The translations under genes and the position numbers were made by a program. This document shows, piece after piece, positions 1 to 10,570 of a DNA stretch of 64,000 bases; the first letter of the stretch is position 1, and the number at the start of each line of letters is the position of its first letter. The notes beneath the pieces were generated by a model. That model did not search any database, was not told the DNA's origin, and was given only the letters and a program-made list of their open reading frames with translations. Origin of the DNA: Mesostigma viride (taxonomy: Eukaryota; Streptophyta; Mesostigmatophyceae; Mesostigmatales; Mesostigmataceae); the NCBI GenBank assembly GCA_009746045.1, contig RPFO01000392.1, forward strand, positions 619,976 through 683,975. Direction: 5' to 3'.

Positions 1-705
1 CAACAGAATCAGAATTGGTATTTGTATTTGCACACTGTCCTCCTGACGGTGGTGCTCGCCATGATTCGGTCGGTTTTCCCCCACGCGAACATCCGGTCCG
101 AGGATGCGGATGGCGCTGCCTTCTATTCCCCCAACCACCGGCCTGACATCGTGGTGCTGGACTTTGAGGGGGGTGGCCGGCATCTGCTTATTGACGTTTC
201 GGTGGCGCGGCCCTTGGCTCTTAGCCACGTGGCTGGGGCCTCCCTCACGGCAGGTTACACGGCGGACCGGGCGGAGCGGGCCAAGCTCCTGGCCTACGGC
301 GACGTCGGGCACCATCGTGTGGTGCCCTTTGTCCTGGAGGAGTTTGGGGCCATGGGGCCCCTGACCTCCGCCTTCTTCAAGGAGTGTTGCCGGCTCCGGG
401 AGGACCGGCTGGACCTGGAGGGCCAGCGGGCCCCATGGTCGGCGCGGACCTGGACGTCATATTGGCGTCAGCGCTTGTCGGTGGCGCTGACTCGGGCCAT
501 GGCGGACATCATGCTCCGCCGTACGCGGGCTGATTTTGCGGTGCAGCAGGGCTATTAGGTTCCTCCCGTTAGGCGTTTCCATTGGTCTTATCGTAGTATA
601 GAGCTTTGACATGGCTCTGTATATAGGTTTATAGCTGGGCGTTTGCTTTGGTTTGAGTGATTTCACTCTGCTGTAAGTAATTATATTTTTAATATATATT
701 CATTG
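1..705 (+). mobile_element. LINE-A copy 1, 3' end with restriction-like endonuclease domain (5' end outside window)
   Basis: The frame is open from base 1 to the stop at 558 and encodes the C-terminal part of a non-LTR retrotransposon ORF2. The segment RPDIVVLDFEG...HLLIDVSVARP has the PD..D layout of the restriction-like endonuclease (RLE) that follows the reverse transcriptase in RLE-type LINEs; this domain nicks the target site. The zinc knuckle that precedes it in copy 3 lies outside the window here. The 3' UTR (559-700) ends in an AT-rich tail (TTTTTAATATATA). It is nearly identical to copies 3 and 4, so the family was recently active. It meets copy 2 tail-to-tail at about 705. Confidence 0.8.
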
Positions 706-908
706 AGAATGATAGATTACGGAGGTGAGATAGGCATGCAACATAAGGAAAAACCCGAGAACTGGGAGAATAACCCTGAAGAAATTAATAGTAATCTGAC
801 ACAGACATCCAAGGATCACGCCAGCGGCACAAGGTACAACTAACTATACATCACAAAACTACACGCAGCAACAGCGCTGCCGGCCCACCATGCAGGCCTG
901 GAAGGAAT

Positions 909-2093
909 CTAGACCGCATGGGTCGCGACAAAGTCGGCCCGGGTGCGGCGGAATAACACATCAGCCACGGTGCGAGTGAGGGCGAGTGACAGACGCTGCC
1001 GCCAATACGAGGACCACGTGCGGGCCGACCACGGGGCGGTCTGACCCTCGAGGTCGAGGCGGTCTTCACGGCGCTGGCAGCACTCGTGGAAAAACTCCGC
1101 TGTCTTGGGGCCCATGGCCCCGAACTCCTCAAGGACAAAGGGGATGACCCGGTGGGGCCCCACATTGCCGTAGGAGGCAAACTTGTCGCGCTCAGCCACA
1201 GCGGCAGCAGCGCCGGCATCCACAGCCGCCCGGAGGATGTGGCGACCGGAAAGCGGCCGAGCCACGGAGACATCGATGAGCAGGTGGCAACCCTGCCCGT
1301 CGTAGTCAAGCACGGTAATGTCGGGGCGGTGGTTGGGTGAGTAGAGGGCGGCCCCATCCGCGTCCTCGCACTTAATGGTGGAGTGGGGAAAGACCGACCG
1401 AACCATGGCACACACCACCCGGAGGAGAGCGGTATGGAGATAGAGGAACCAGTTCTGGTTCTGCTGGCCACCCATGCACGCGATGTAGTGCGTCCCAGTA
1501 GTATCCAGAGCAAGCCCGCAGCTGCCGCAGGACGCACCCGCCGTGATGAGAGGTTGCGGGGCAAAGAGCTGGTGGCGGAGAGCGATGGCGTAAAGGGCCG
1601 GAACCAGTGTGAACAAAGGGCTCATGGGGAGGGCGCGCAGGAATGCGGACCCCACGCTCCCCTCAAGGGAAACGGAGTGAAGCCAAGCCTTCCCCTGATC
1701 GTTCAAGCTCGCATGCAGACCCATCCAGTCGGCACAGTGTAGTATACCCGCGTAGGTCTTTTGTTGTTTTTCATGAACGCAGGCAGGGAAGACACTAGGA
1801 CTGACGACAGTGGACACGCCGGGCGTGCCCCGGGGCAGGCGACGGTGGACGGCCTGAGCGGGGCGGACGAGGTCGCAAGCCTGCTGGATCCCGAGGTAAG
1901 AATCCTGCACAGCCTGCACAAAGGGAAAGGGGGATGGGGTGACCAAGTCGGGAATGGCGCTGACGGCGCTGGGGACCAACCGGCGGATCTCCGCCCAGGC
2001 CTGAGCAACAGAGCCAAGGAAGGCGGCGGGGGCGAGGCGGGCGGCGCGGGTGAGCCCACACCCGCCCATGCGGGTTTTAATATATATATCCAT
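909..2093 (-). CDS. LINE-A copy 2, C-terminal ORF2 fragment (zinc knuckle plus restriction-like endonuclease)
   Basis: This is an uninterrupted 394-codon frame, clearly the 5'-truncated end of a LINE ORF2: homology with copy 3 starts near PAAFLGSVAQAWAE. From the N-terminus it shows a region common to the family, a CCHC-like knuckle (CGSCG...THYIAC, about residues 190-205), then the endonuclease core RPDITVLDYDG...LLIDVSVARP (about residues 255-285) and a conserved tail with two Trp residues (WSARTWSSYWRQRL). Its sequence differs from copies 1, 3 and 4 at many residues, so it belongs to an older subfamily. No reverse transcriptase domain remains, so it cannot be an autonomous protein; the open frame is probably chance survival. 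The 3' UTR runs leftward to about 706. Confidence 0.75.
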   Translation of the reverse strand: MDIYIKTRMGGCGLTRAARLAPAAFLGSVAQAWAEIRRLVPSAVSAIPDLVTPSPFPFVQAVQDSYLGIQQACDLVRPAQAVHRRLPRGTPGVSTVVSPSVFPACVHEKQQKTYAGILHCADWMGLHASLNDQGKAWLHSVSLEGSVGSAFLRALPMSPLFTLVPALYAIALRHQLFAPQPLITAGASCGSCGLALDTTGTHYIACMGGQQNQNWFLYLHTALLRVVCAMVRSVFPHSTIKCEDADGAALYSPNHRPDITVLDYDGQGCHLLIDVSVARPLSGRHILRAAVDAGAAAAVAERDKFASYGNVGPHRVIPFVLEEFGAMGPKTAEFFHECCQRREDRLDLEGQTAPWSARTWSSYWRQRLSLALTRTVADVLFRRTRADFVATHAV

Positions 2094-3412
2094 TATAATA
2101 CCAGCAGCATTTTTGGGCTCCGTCGCTCAGTCGTGGGCGGAAAGCTGCCGGCTCCTGCCCCTTTTGGCAACGGCAGCGCCTGACCTCCTGGACCCCAGCA
2201 GCCCTTTGCCCTTCGTCACCGCCATCCAGGAGGCCTATGCTGAGATCCAGCAGGCCTGTTCTCCCGTCCGTGCCGCTCAGGCGGTACAGCGCCACCTCCC
2301 TCGCGGCACTCCCTCGGTCGCCTCCGTTCAATCTCCCGCCGCATTCCCTGCTCGCGTCATCGATAAACAGCAGAAAACCTACGCGGGTATTCTGCACACG
2401 GCTGATTGGATTGCTCTTTTCGCGGACCTCAACGCCCAGGGACGTGCGTGGCTGTTCTCGCTTTCCTTGCGGAGTGTGGGCTCGGCGTACCTTCGTGCTC
2501 TTCCCATGGCCCCCCCATTCGCCTTGGCTCCCAGCCACTACTCGGTGGCGCTCCGGCACCAGCTATTTGCCCCGCAGCCTCTTGTTCCGGCCGGGCGGCC
2601 TTGTGGTAGCTGTGGGCAGCCGCTGGATCCCACGGGGACTCACTACCTTGCCTGCATGGGGGGCCAACAGAATCAGAATTGGTATTTGTATTTGCACACT
2701 GTCCTCCTGACGGTGGTGCTCGCCATGATTCGGTCGGTTTTCCCCACGCGAACATCCGGTCCGAGGATGCGGATGGCGCTGCCTTCTATTCCCCCAACCA
2801 CCGGCCTGACATCGTGGTGCTGGACTTTGAGGGGGGTGGCCGGCATCTGCTTATTGACGTTTCGGTGGCGCGGCCCTTGGCTCTTATAGCCACGTGGCTG
2901 GGGCCTCCCTCACGGCAGGTTACACGGCGGACCGGGCGGAGCGGGCCAAGCTCCTGGCCTACGGCGACGTCGGGCACCATCGTGTGGTGCCCTTTGTCCT
3001 GGAGGAGTTTGGTGCCATGGGGCCCCTGACCTCCGCCTTCTTCAAGGAGTGTTGCCGGCTCCGGGAGGACCGGCTGGACCTGGAGGGCCAGCGGGCCCCA
3101 TGGTCGGCGCGGACCTGGACGTCATATTGGCGTCAGCGCTTGTCGGTGGCGCTGACTCGGGCCATGGCTGACATCATGCTCCGCCGTACGCGGGCTGATT
3201 TTGCGGTGCAGCAGGGCTATTAGGTTCCTCCCGTTAGGCGTTTCCATTGGTCTTATCGTAGTATAGAGCTTTGCATGACATGGCTCTGTATATAGGTTTA
3301 TAGCTGGGCGTTTGCTTTGGTTTGAGTGATTTCACTCTGCTGTAAGTAATTATATTTTTAATATATATATTAAAAATTTTTAATATATATATCCATTTTT
3401 AATATATATATC
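2094..3412 (+). mobile_element. LINE-A copy 3, 5'-truncated
   Basis: Family homology begins at about 2099 (PAAFLGSVAQSWAE), and the coding fragment ends at the stop at 3223. It contains the CCHC-like knuckle (CGSCGQPLDPTGTHYLAC) and the RLE core. Two indels relative to copy 1 break the frame: one C is missing in the run near 2745 and two bases (TA) are added near 2886. The 3' UTR (3224-3350) matches copy 1 and ends in a longer TAATATATAT tail. It lies head-to-head with copy 2, with only an AT-rich joint between them. Confidence 0.8.
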
Positions 3413-3414
3413 CA

Positions 3415-3786
3415 TTATAATGGATATAGGGAGCCAAACTCCAAGGTGAGAGGAGTATCTGAGGTAGATGAAGATGCAGCCCGTTTAAGGGGAGAAGAAG
3501 GAGGAGTAGCAAAGACTAGAGCTTCTACGGGAGGACGACCATGAGGAATAGGGCGTACGTGCAGGCCTAAATCTGATTGGCTATGGTCTATAAGGAACTG
3601 CTGAGCTTCTTCGAAGGTCATAAATTTCTTATACCTAATTACGTTGTATACACGGTTCTGGACTATCTTCCTAGCGTCGGACCAAGAAAGGAGGACCATT
3701 GAGGCGTAATCACTACGTAATATTTAGCTAGACTATTATCGCTAGAAGAATGGGAAGGAGCAGTAAAAGATCGCCGCTGGCTCATG
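3415..3786 (-). pseudogene. RNase H1 N-terminal (viroplasmin-type) domain fragment, frameshifted
   Basis: Two adjoining minus-strand frames together give the signature of the RNase H1 N-terminal hybrid-binding domain. KYYVVITP comes from the frame starting at 3786; SWSDARKIVQNRVY...KKFMTFEEAQQFL comes from the frame 3699-3415. The family pattern is YYVV..G..PG.Y.SW..A...V......K.F.T.EEA..FL. This domain occurs in eukaryotic RNase H1, some retroelements and other proteins; no catalytic RNase H domain is visible nearby. It is followed by a Ser/Pro-rich tail. A frameshift separates the two halves, so it is a relic or an exon of something not otherwise detected. Family assignment is by motif only. 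Confidence 0.5.
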
Positions 3787-4491
3787 GTAACGCACCTTGT
3801 TGGTCTTGAGTAGTCACGATAGGAGTGAAAGGGGTAGGAGTCGACTTAGCTGGGTTATCTGGATCACCGAAATGACGAGGGCGGCAATGGTCCAGCGCTC
3901 GTAGTCTTAAAGTCAGCGACCCAGTGAATTTCTGCGGGCCGGGTGCGGCCGTCTAATTGAACAGCAGCACGAAGGAAAAGGTGGAACCTACCAAGACGCT
4001 AATCGTCTCCCTAACGACGAACCGAAACCATCACCTATCTACGACAGTAAGCAACATTTCTCAGGAAAACAAAACGAGGGAAAGGAGCTATCTATAAAAG
4101 GATTTTCCGCTTCGAGCAGGTCTATCTTCTAGGCAGGGCGTGTCCCGAATCGGGCAGCACTACCCCCCCAGCTTGCAGGCGACCCGCCCATTACCTGTCA
4201 AGTAGGTGTCGTCTTCATTTTCCCGGACGCGGAAGGGTTGATTCAATGACGTATGTTGCAGGGGATCGTCGTCTCGCTCTCTACCTAAAATTCCTCCGAG
4301 TCCATTGTTACGTCCTGGCTCGACTCTATCCCAAACATCTCGCCTAACCTTACCTAAACTAGTGATGAGGCACCTACCTAGGAGTGAGGAGCTATATTGG
4401 CTATAAGACCTAGGACGCGACGACGCTGCTTCTCAATGCATTCCCTTATAATACGCCATATACCGAATAAAACCAGTGCCCCAAACTCACA
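3787..4491. other. No gene recognised
   Basis: This stretch has no long or motif-bearing reading frame. It holds scattered AT-rich and AG-rich sequence and leads directly into the palindromic end of the 1.74-kb repeat. Confidence 0.5.
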
Positions 4492-4509
4492 TGTCCTCAA
4501 TTGAGGACA
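4492..4509. repeat. 18-bp perfect palindrome TGTCCTCAATTGAGGACA (four sites in 4 kb)
   Basis: The sites are 4492-4509, 6217-6234, 6763-6780 (centre AT to TA) and 8486-8503 (one arm changed). A decayed relative lies near 9820-9836 beside the SINE. No other sites were noticed in the window. They mark the ends of the two 1.74-kb elements and could be recombinase-binding or cleavage sites, which is inference. Confidence 0.7.
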
Positions 4510-6234
4510 AAATCCTCCCAATAAGGACAGCACCTTCAGCAGCAGGTATTGGCGCGAAACCTTGGTCCCAACGGTCATCTGACCCTTTTCCCGCGAAAAT
4601 GGACTCGGTACCCGGCGCGGCGCGGTACTGGGGTCGACAGGACCCGTCCGTACCTGTAAATTATGTGGTGGAGAAAAGTACCTATTTTGGTGGGAACGTT
4701 GCAATGCGTGCGTGTGTTCCCGCAAATTGCGGCTATGGGGTCGAGCCCTGGAGGTCCGAGGCTTGCCTGAACTATACAGGCGATCGTTTTGCCCCGGACC
4801 AAGACAGAATTATAGATCGACATCTAGAGCTTCCGCCCAAGCTGTTTTTGGGGGGCAGTCGCTTTTGATTCTCTAAAAAATTCTTTGATGAGCGGAATTT
4901 GTCTAGTTTGCAGAAAAACGGGAGGCGACGTAGATTGCATGACAAGCCGGTATACTGCTCTGTGATGCGCGCTTTTTTCTTGACATTAGCAACGGATACC
5001 GTGAGGGTGGGTCTTGTTACGCTTTGGGGTCCAAGGGCGAGTTCTGGGTACAAGTATTTTGGGCGGTTGGAAGCGTTCAATATACCCAGTTTTTATGTCG
5101 TCAGATCGTCGTTGCGCCTGGCGACGACGGCGGTGGGCGCGAGCCATAGATTTCATTTGCCGCAAGGCTGGGTGCTGCCCGCGCGTCCCCACCATTGCTT
5201 TCTTTTATAATTTTCGAGCCTTTCCGCGCATCTGGCCGGCTGGGAGCACGTCGAGAAGCCGTCTCCGGACATCATCCGCATCCGTTTCTTCATATAAATT
5301 ACGACAACACATGTCGTAGGTTGTTATTCGATTACATTGTATGATTTCGATTGTGTATTATGCCCAGCCCCTTCATTTTCATGCCGCTGTTGAATGGGGA
5401 GAGGCGAGTGTTAGCTGGCCACCGTTTTTTCCTTCCGTTCCGTCAATGCAAAGGTAATCGTTATCTGCATGGCCAACGCTGGCGTTAGAAGCAATGCCTT
5501 GCTTGCTATGGTAAGCGTACGTGTGGATAGTTTCTTGTTGCTGCCTTGTTGCTGAAAGTTTTTCCCAGGCTTTCTGGGATCTTGCCTATATGGTTTCTGA
5601 CATATAACCCTTTTTCTAGAGGGAGCTAGGTAGAGGAGTTGACCTTGTCATGTTGGCACTCTGCTGCTGTGATAGCCTCTTCGTCTTTGCGATACCGATA
5701 ATGAGCCCTTTATATTGCATGCATGGCTCTACTTAGGGTGCTAAAGCACCATGGTGTCACCTAAGCGTCCTACGAAGACCTAGGACCTTACTCGGCCACT
5801 GAAAACCTGTCCTTACCCTAGTTTGGCTTAGCTAGCTTTCCTTGTGCTCTGCCAAGTGCAGTTGCTCGTATCGGGTTCCTGGCCATATGTCATAGCTGTC
5901 CGTGGGGTGGCCAAGCATGGGCAGCCCCGGGGTGGCTGCCACATGTTAGGGAGGTGTCCTATGGGTTTGGTGACCGCTTGTGGTCCTTGGAAGCATGGTC
6001 TGTGTGTCTCATTCTCTCGTGCATTATAGTGCAGGGTTTTCCTTGGTTGCCGATGCAGGCCCCCCTGCACGTAACAATTCATAATTAAATAGGAAATGCG
6101 CACGTATGGATGATGTTAATTAAGCATTGGAACTCTCAAACACATCATAAATGATCATGGTTCAAAGCCCCATATTTAATTTTTTTTGTGAGTGAGAGTT
6201 ATTTTCAGCATTGCACTGTCCTCAATTGAGGACA
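4492..6234 (+). mobile_element. Unclassified 1.74-kb palindrome-bounded element, copy 1
   Basis: The element begins and ends with the identical 18-bp palindrome TGTCCTCAATTGAGGACA (4492-4509 and 6217-6234). A second copy of almost the same length (1741 versus 1743 bp) lies inverted at 6763-8503. The two align from end to end with heavy divergence. Matching landmarks include AAAAGTACCTA near the start, TGCCTTGTTGCTGAAA near the middle, and CATAAATGATCATGG near the far end. A frame at 4899-5210 (SLQKNGRRRRLHDKPV) matches a frame of copy 2 (SLKKIWKLRRWHDRSV) in register, so the family may once have coded for protein. No transposase motif, inverted repeat beyond the palindrome, or target duplication was found. 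Confidence 0.6.
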
Positions 6235-6762
6235 AAACTGTTGGGTGTGAGCCACCAGGGTACTACGAAGGAAACAATACTACACTGCCGTGACCCAAGC
6301 CTATATGTGTTAATTCATTTAACACACGCCGATCGTGCCATTCACGAAGGACAACTGCTGCATAAATGATCGCCGACAGGCGTGTATGCTCGGGCCGACA
6401 TCGACCCTCGCCCACAGGACCAACGCACGTCCACAAGGTTCACACGCAGGATAAAAGGACCACTACTAAAGTACGCAGCGCGGCGCGACTGCACCGAACC
6501 ACCATACTGTACAATTGCCACGTCACAAGGCCCGGTACCGACCGGCCAAAATTAAGGTCCTTACTACACGTAAGCCTAGGAAAGTCAGCGAACTGCTCCG
6601 GAATGGCTGAGGCAACAAGGGACCTAATTTACGTCCGTAACAACAACAAAAGTTACGCGACGTAACAGCTAAATTCTTAATGCAACATCCATGGGAGTCC
6701 CATTATAGGCATGGCGTGGCTAAATTCTGAAGGCAACATCCATTGTCTAATCACCAAGAAAA

Positions 6763-8503
6763 TGTCCTCATATGAGGACATTTTTAAGCATGGATACCAT
6801 TTGTAATAACTCACATATTTCAACACATCCATGGGTACGGCATGGAACCATGTTCATTTATGATATGTTCAAGAGTTGCAATGCTTAACATCCATGAAAT
6901 ATGCTCATTGTATAATGGTTTACGATTTATGAATGCAGGGGGGTCGCTACGCGAGTGACCAAATAGCACTCAAGTCAACAATATGCCAAGAAAGAAGGCA
7001 TGGCCAGGTCATGGCTGGTCCTGACAATGCACCCAAGGTGCCCACAACATGTCTACGTTACACCCTCGCTATCCTAGACCCTGCAGCCTGCCGGGGGGGG
7101 GCCCAAAATGTAACTGGCAGCCAGGGACCATGGTGCAGGCCAAATAGCAGGTGTAAAGCTAGCTCAAAGCTAGCCCAGTCCAAAGAATGAAATAAGAAGC
7201 AAATACTTGCCAAGGTTAGGTCCATGATCGTTATTGGACGCTTGGCTGCCACCACGGTGCTCGACAATGATGCTGAAGCCTTCAATTATATATGAAGCAG
7301 ATACTGCAAAGAGGCACAAATAGCAATACAAGCACAATGTAAGCATGACAAGCTCAAGTTTCCAAGCCAGTCTAGCTCACTTGGACATGAGGTTAAGCGT
7401 TAGAAACATATGGGCAACATCCCAGCAAGCCTTGAAAAAGTTTTCAGCAACAAGGCAGTATATGTGTTAAATCAAACTACCACATTGCAACTAAGCACAT
7501 GCAGTGACTTCTACTTGCTGCTGTTTTGACGACGCAAGGCCGTTTACCTTTTCAGTGACACCACGGGAAAAGAAAGCATTACCCAGCAAACTTCCTTTAA
7601 GTTCCCCGGACATAGGCGTAATCACAACCACGACGTTGGGCATTGAAAAGAACCGGAATCATTAAGTCTGCGGGAGTAATAAGCTACGATACTCTTGACA
7701 CGCTTGTTTAGAACGATGCGGTTGCGGATGACATCCGGAACCTTGTTCTTGACGTGCGCCCAGGCCGCCAGCTGCGCGGGACAGCTCAAGAAATATATAT
7801 TAAAGGACGGTGACGCCCGGGAAGCACCCAGCCTTGCGGCAAAAGTAAAATATGGCTCGCGCTCGCCGTGGTTTTCGCCAGGCGTGACTGCGATATCACG
7901 ACGAAAAAATGGAGACTCTTTGACCCATCTAACTGCCCAGGTCCCTCTGTTGCCCGGGTCGCCCATTAACCCAGAAGCGTACCATAACCCATACTCGCGA
8001 TATCCGCAGCTACTGGGCGGAAAAAGAAATTGTAAAACCGAACTGCATACTGACCTATCATGCCATCTACGTAGCTTCCAGATTTTCTTCAACGATGCCA
8101 AAATCCGTTCATGAACAATATTTTCGACATATACAAAGCAACTGCACGTCAAAAGCAGCATCTTCGAAATGACTAGATGATGATCTAAAGTTCTGTCTTC
8201 ATTCGGGGCAAAATAATGGCCTATAACGTTCAGGCAAGCCTCAGAACTGGAACGACCCCATAGCCGTCACTCGACAAAATACTCGATTACATTGCAGCGT
8301 TCTTGCTGTAGTAGGTACTTTTCCTCGCCTCATATTTTCCAGGTACGGTCGGCCCCTGTCGACCCCGGGGGCTTGGCGCGCTCAGTACCTATCCCAGTTT
8401 CGCGCCAAAACCCACCAGGGATCCTCAGGACCAACTTTGGCGCCAAAACCGCCCCCCTGACCCCCCCCGTCTCAAACGAGGACTATGTCCTCAAATGAGG
8501 ACA
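6763..8503 (-). mobile_element. Unclassified 1.74-kb palindrome-bounded element, copy 2 (inverted)
   Basis: This copy is bounded by TGTCCTCATATGAGGACA (6763-6780) and TGTCCTCAAATGAGGACA (8486-8503); the latter is slightly decayed at its centre. Read from 8503 leftward it is collinear with copy 1. It retains a 179-codon frame (8161-7622) with no recognised domain. The half-kilobase between the copies (6235-6762) is unrelated to either and has no gene. Confidence 0.6.
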
Positions 8504-8603
8504 TTTGGTTTTTGGACACCATGGGGGCCATTATGGGCGCACATGCGCGTGGGCCACATGCTAGGCTAAGCCTTACTAATCTACACTACTGGTATATATA
8601 TTC

Positions 8604-9283
8604 CTAGTCTGAGGTGGCAGGAGGGGGCTGCCAGGGCTTGTACATGTGGTCAACGTGGATGACCGCCCCCCTCCAGTATACCGGCTTCCCCCTTGCGCTC
8701 TGCCGGAGCTGAAGGTAGGTCGGCCATAGCTCGCGTCGCCGCTGTTGCTGGGCCAGGGTCAAGTCGTCGTCCAGCGTGAAGCGAGTCTCCGAGAGCTTCT
8801 TGCGGCATTTAAGGAACGCCAGCTTGTCCGCCATGTACTTAAAGGTGAGGAGCACGGGTGCCGGGCCAGCCTTCCCCCGCGCGCGGGGGAGGCGGACAGC
8901 CGACATGTCCAGCTCACCAGTGAGTAACATGGGGGCAAGAATGGCGCGCTTAAATGCCTCAAGAAGGCTCGTGGAGGTCTCACCTGCCTGAGCACTGGTC
9001 GAAGTGCTTGACGATGACATTGTGGCTGCGCCGGGTGATGTCGGCTTCCTCTCGAAGGTCGAGGGCTTGTTGCTTCGTGATCATCGACCTGGAAAGGTTG
9101 GAGCCGAAAGCGCGGTTCCGAGGGGCGTGACGACTCTCCTGTTTGGTCGGCGGGGCGGGCGCGTTTAGGGTCAGGCGATGCCGATGGCGAGGCATCTGGC
9201 GAGGCTGCAGCCGCAGCTGCCGCATTTTCATGGGCGAGCGCATCCGCCAAACTGCGTTGCGTCGACAGGCGTTTGCTCGTCAT
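8604..9283 (-). pseudogene. LINE ORF1p-like protein, frameshifted
   Basis: Three consecutive minus-strand frames follow one another. An N-terminal frame from 9283 is rich in Ala/Ser/Pro (MTSKRLSTQRSLADALAHE). A middle frame contains MITKQQALDLREEADITRR, typical of the ORF1p region after the coiled coil. A C-terminal frame (9020-8604) contains LLTFKYMADKLAFLKCRKKL and LTLAQQQRRRELWPTYLQLR, ending in VYWRGAVIHV. This matches the C-terminal nucleic-acid-binding domain of L1-type ORF1 proteins, where a 'K...R..L....' region is followed by 'DLT...R.RR..L.P....AR..G....WRG..I.V'. At least two frameshifts make it a relic. No matching ORF2 was found on its 3' side, where the 1.74-kb element lies instead. 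Confidence 0.6.
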
Positions 9284-9831
9284 AGATCGCGTTTTAGATT
9301 CGGAAAGTTATATCAGCATGTGCGTCTTAGAAAGACGAAGCGATAGTGATATTCACGGCTAAATTCGGTGCTCAAACGTGAAAGTTATGAGCTCCGACAG
9401 CCATGGCTACCTCGTGGCCGGCTCGTGGCTTTTTCTGACAATGGACCGTTGGAATTCCCATGGAATCCCGTAAATTTGAGTGATCAACTCGCTCGTGATC
9501 GCCTTTTGGGTTTTTGGAAATCACACCCGGTGTTGGGAGCACCCGGTGACGCGTGACCGACCCGTGACGCTAGGGTACGGTACGCGTCAATAAATACGGG
9601 TGGAAGGAACGAACGGGGCGGTGTGAGCCGATCAATTAGGGTGCCGTATGCATACGCGGCGGCATGAGCACCTTCCGGAGGGGCATGCTCCTAGTTGTTT
9701 TATCCCCACGGGCCCCGCGGCCCATTGCCAGAATGCACGGTAGAAGTCCACAGGTGGAGGCTATTGCCCCTCATGAGGATAGTCGCTACACTACCGCCTT
9801 GTATGCCAATACAATAGAGGACAGCTCAAAT
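9284..9831. other. No gene recognised
   Basis: Only short frames without motifs are present. There is no tandem repeat and no clear regulatory signal. Confidence 0.4.
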
Positions 9832-10012
9832 GAGGATTATATTCTGATCAGGCACTCCGCAAAGGTGAAAACCTTTGCGTTCAGTGCCGGGCCGCGGAAA
9901 ACGCGGAAAACGCGATCTGCAAATGAATCCGACCGGAATCGAACTGGGGACCTCTCGCACCAATTTTGATGACTATAGGACGGACGTCTCCGGTTACCAT
10001 GGCATCGCCAAC
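9832..10012 (-). repeat. SINE-like repeat with tRNA-Pro-like 3' half, copy 1
   Basis: On the minus strand it reads GGTGCGAGAGGTCCCCAGTT and then CGATTCCGGTCGG, resembling the 3' half of eukaryotic tRNA-Pro (anticodon-stem strand, variable loop, box B). It is followed by a unique body with two CGCGTTTTC repeats and a hairpin (GCAAAGGT TTTC ACCTTTGC). A second copy lies in the other orientation at 13895-14078. The 5' half of a tRNA, with box A, is not recognisable, so it is a decayed or tRNA-half-derived SINE. The two copies are highly similar. Confidence 0.45.
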
Positions 10013-10134
10013 TTACACCTACAGTCATCCGCAAAAGTTCTCCTGTCCGGGGAGTGATGCAAGCCTTTCGGATTTGGTACTAGATAAATCACTCGAGATC
10101 TGTGTGTAGGAGTACTACACACGTGTAGGATTAT

Positions 10135-10570
10135 ATGATTATATCCCCCTCTAGTGACTATATGGTTGGGGCATGGATATTTGTGACCTGGCCTGGCCCT
10201 AAGGACATTCCTAAGAAGGTAGGCAGACATGTAATGACCTACCCACAGCAGTTGATGGCTGACCTAGTGGTCCCAGCGCAGTTTGAAAATCGCATTCACT
10301 CCCTCTCTCTTGCTTGGACTGCTATGCAGGACAAGAGGAGGTGGAAAACCATTGTCCAGGCTCATACGCCCGCCCCTGTGGGCAAGCCCCCTCCTCCCAA
10401 GCGGAAGGGGCGCTTTGCTGAGTAGAATAAGTAGGGTTTTCTAGATTAGATTAGCTTAGAGTTAGATTAGTTCGGTTTCGCGGCTTTGCCCCCCCCTCCA
10501 TCCATCCACGGGAATATGTGCTACATGATCTCCCAACGGAGTCATGTGTTATAATTTAATTTAATTTTAA
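10135..10570 (+). mobile_element. LINE-B copy 1, 3' end
   Basis: The C-terminus of a LINE ORF2 is open to the stop at 10425 (TWPGPKDIPKKVG ... LAWTAMQDKRRWKTIV ... APVGKPPPPKRKGRFAE). The 3' UTR contains CCATCCATCCACGGGAATAT, GTGCTACATGATCTCCCAAC and a TTTAATTTAATTTTAA tail. The same end occurs at 30.3 kb (minus), 38.96 kb and 47.37 kb (cut short). The copy is 5'-truncated. Confidence 0.75.

Noticed and set aside
8604-9283. Host gene candidate on the minus strand
   Set aside because: Motifs and frame breaks fit a LINE ORF1 relic better than a cellular gene.
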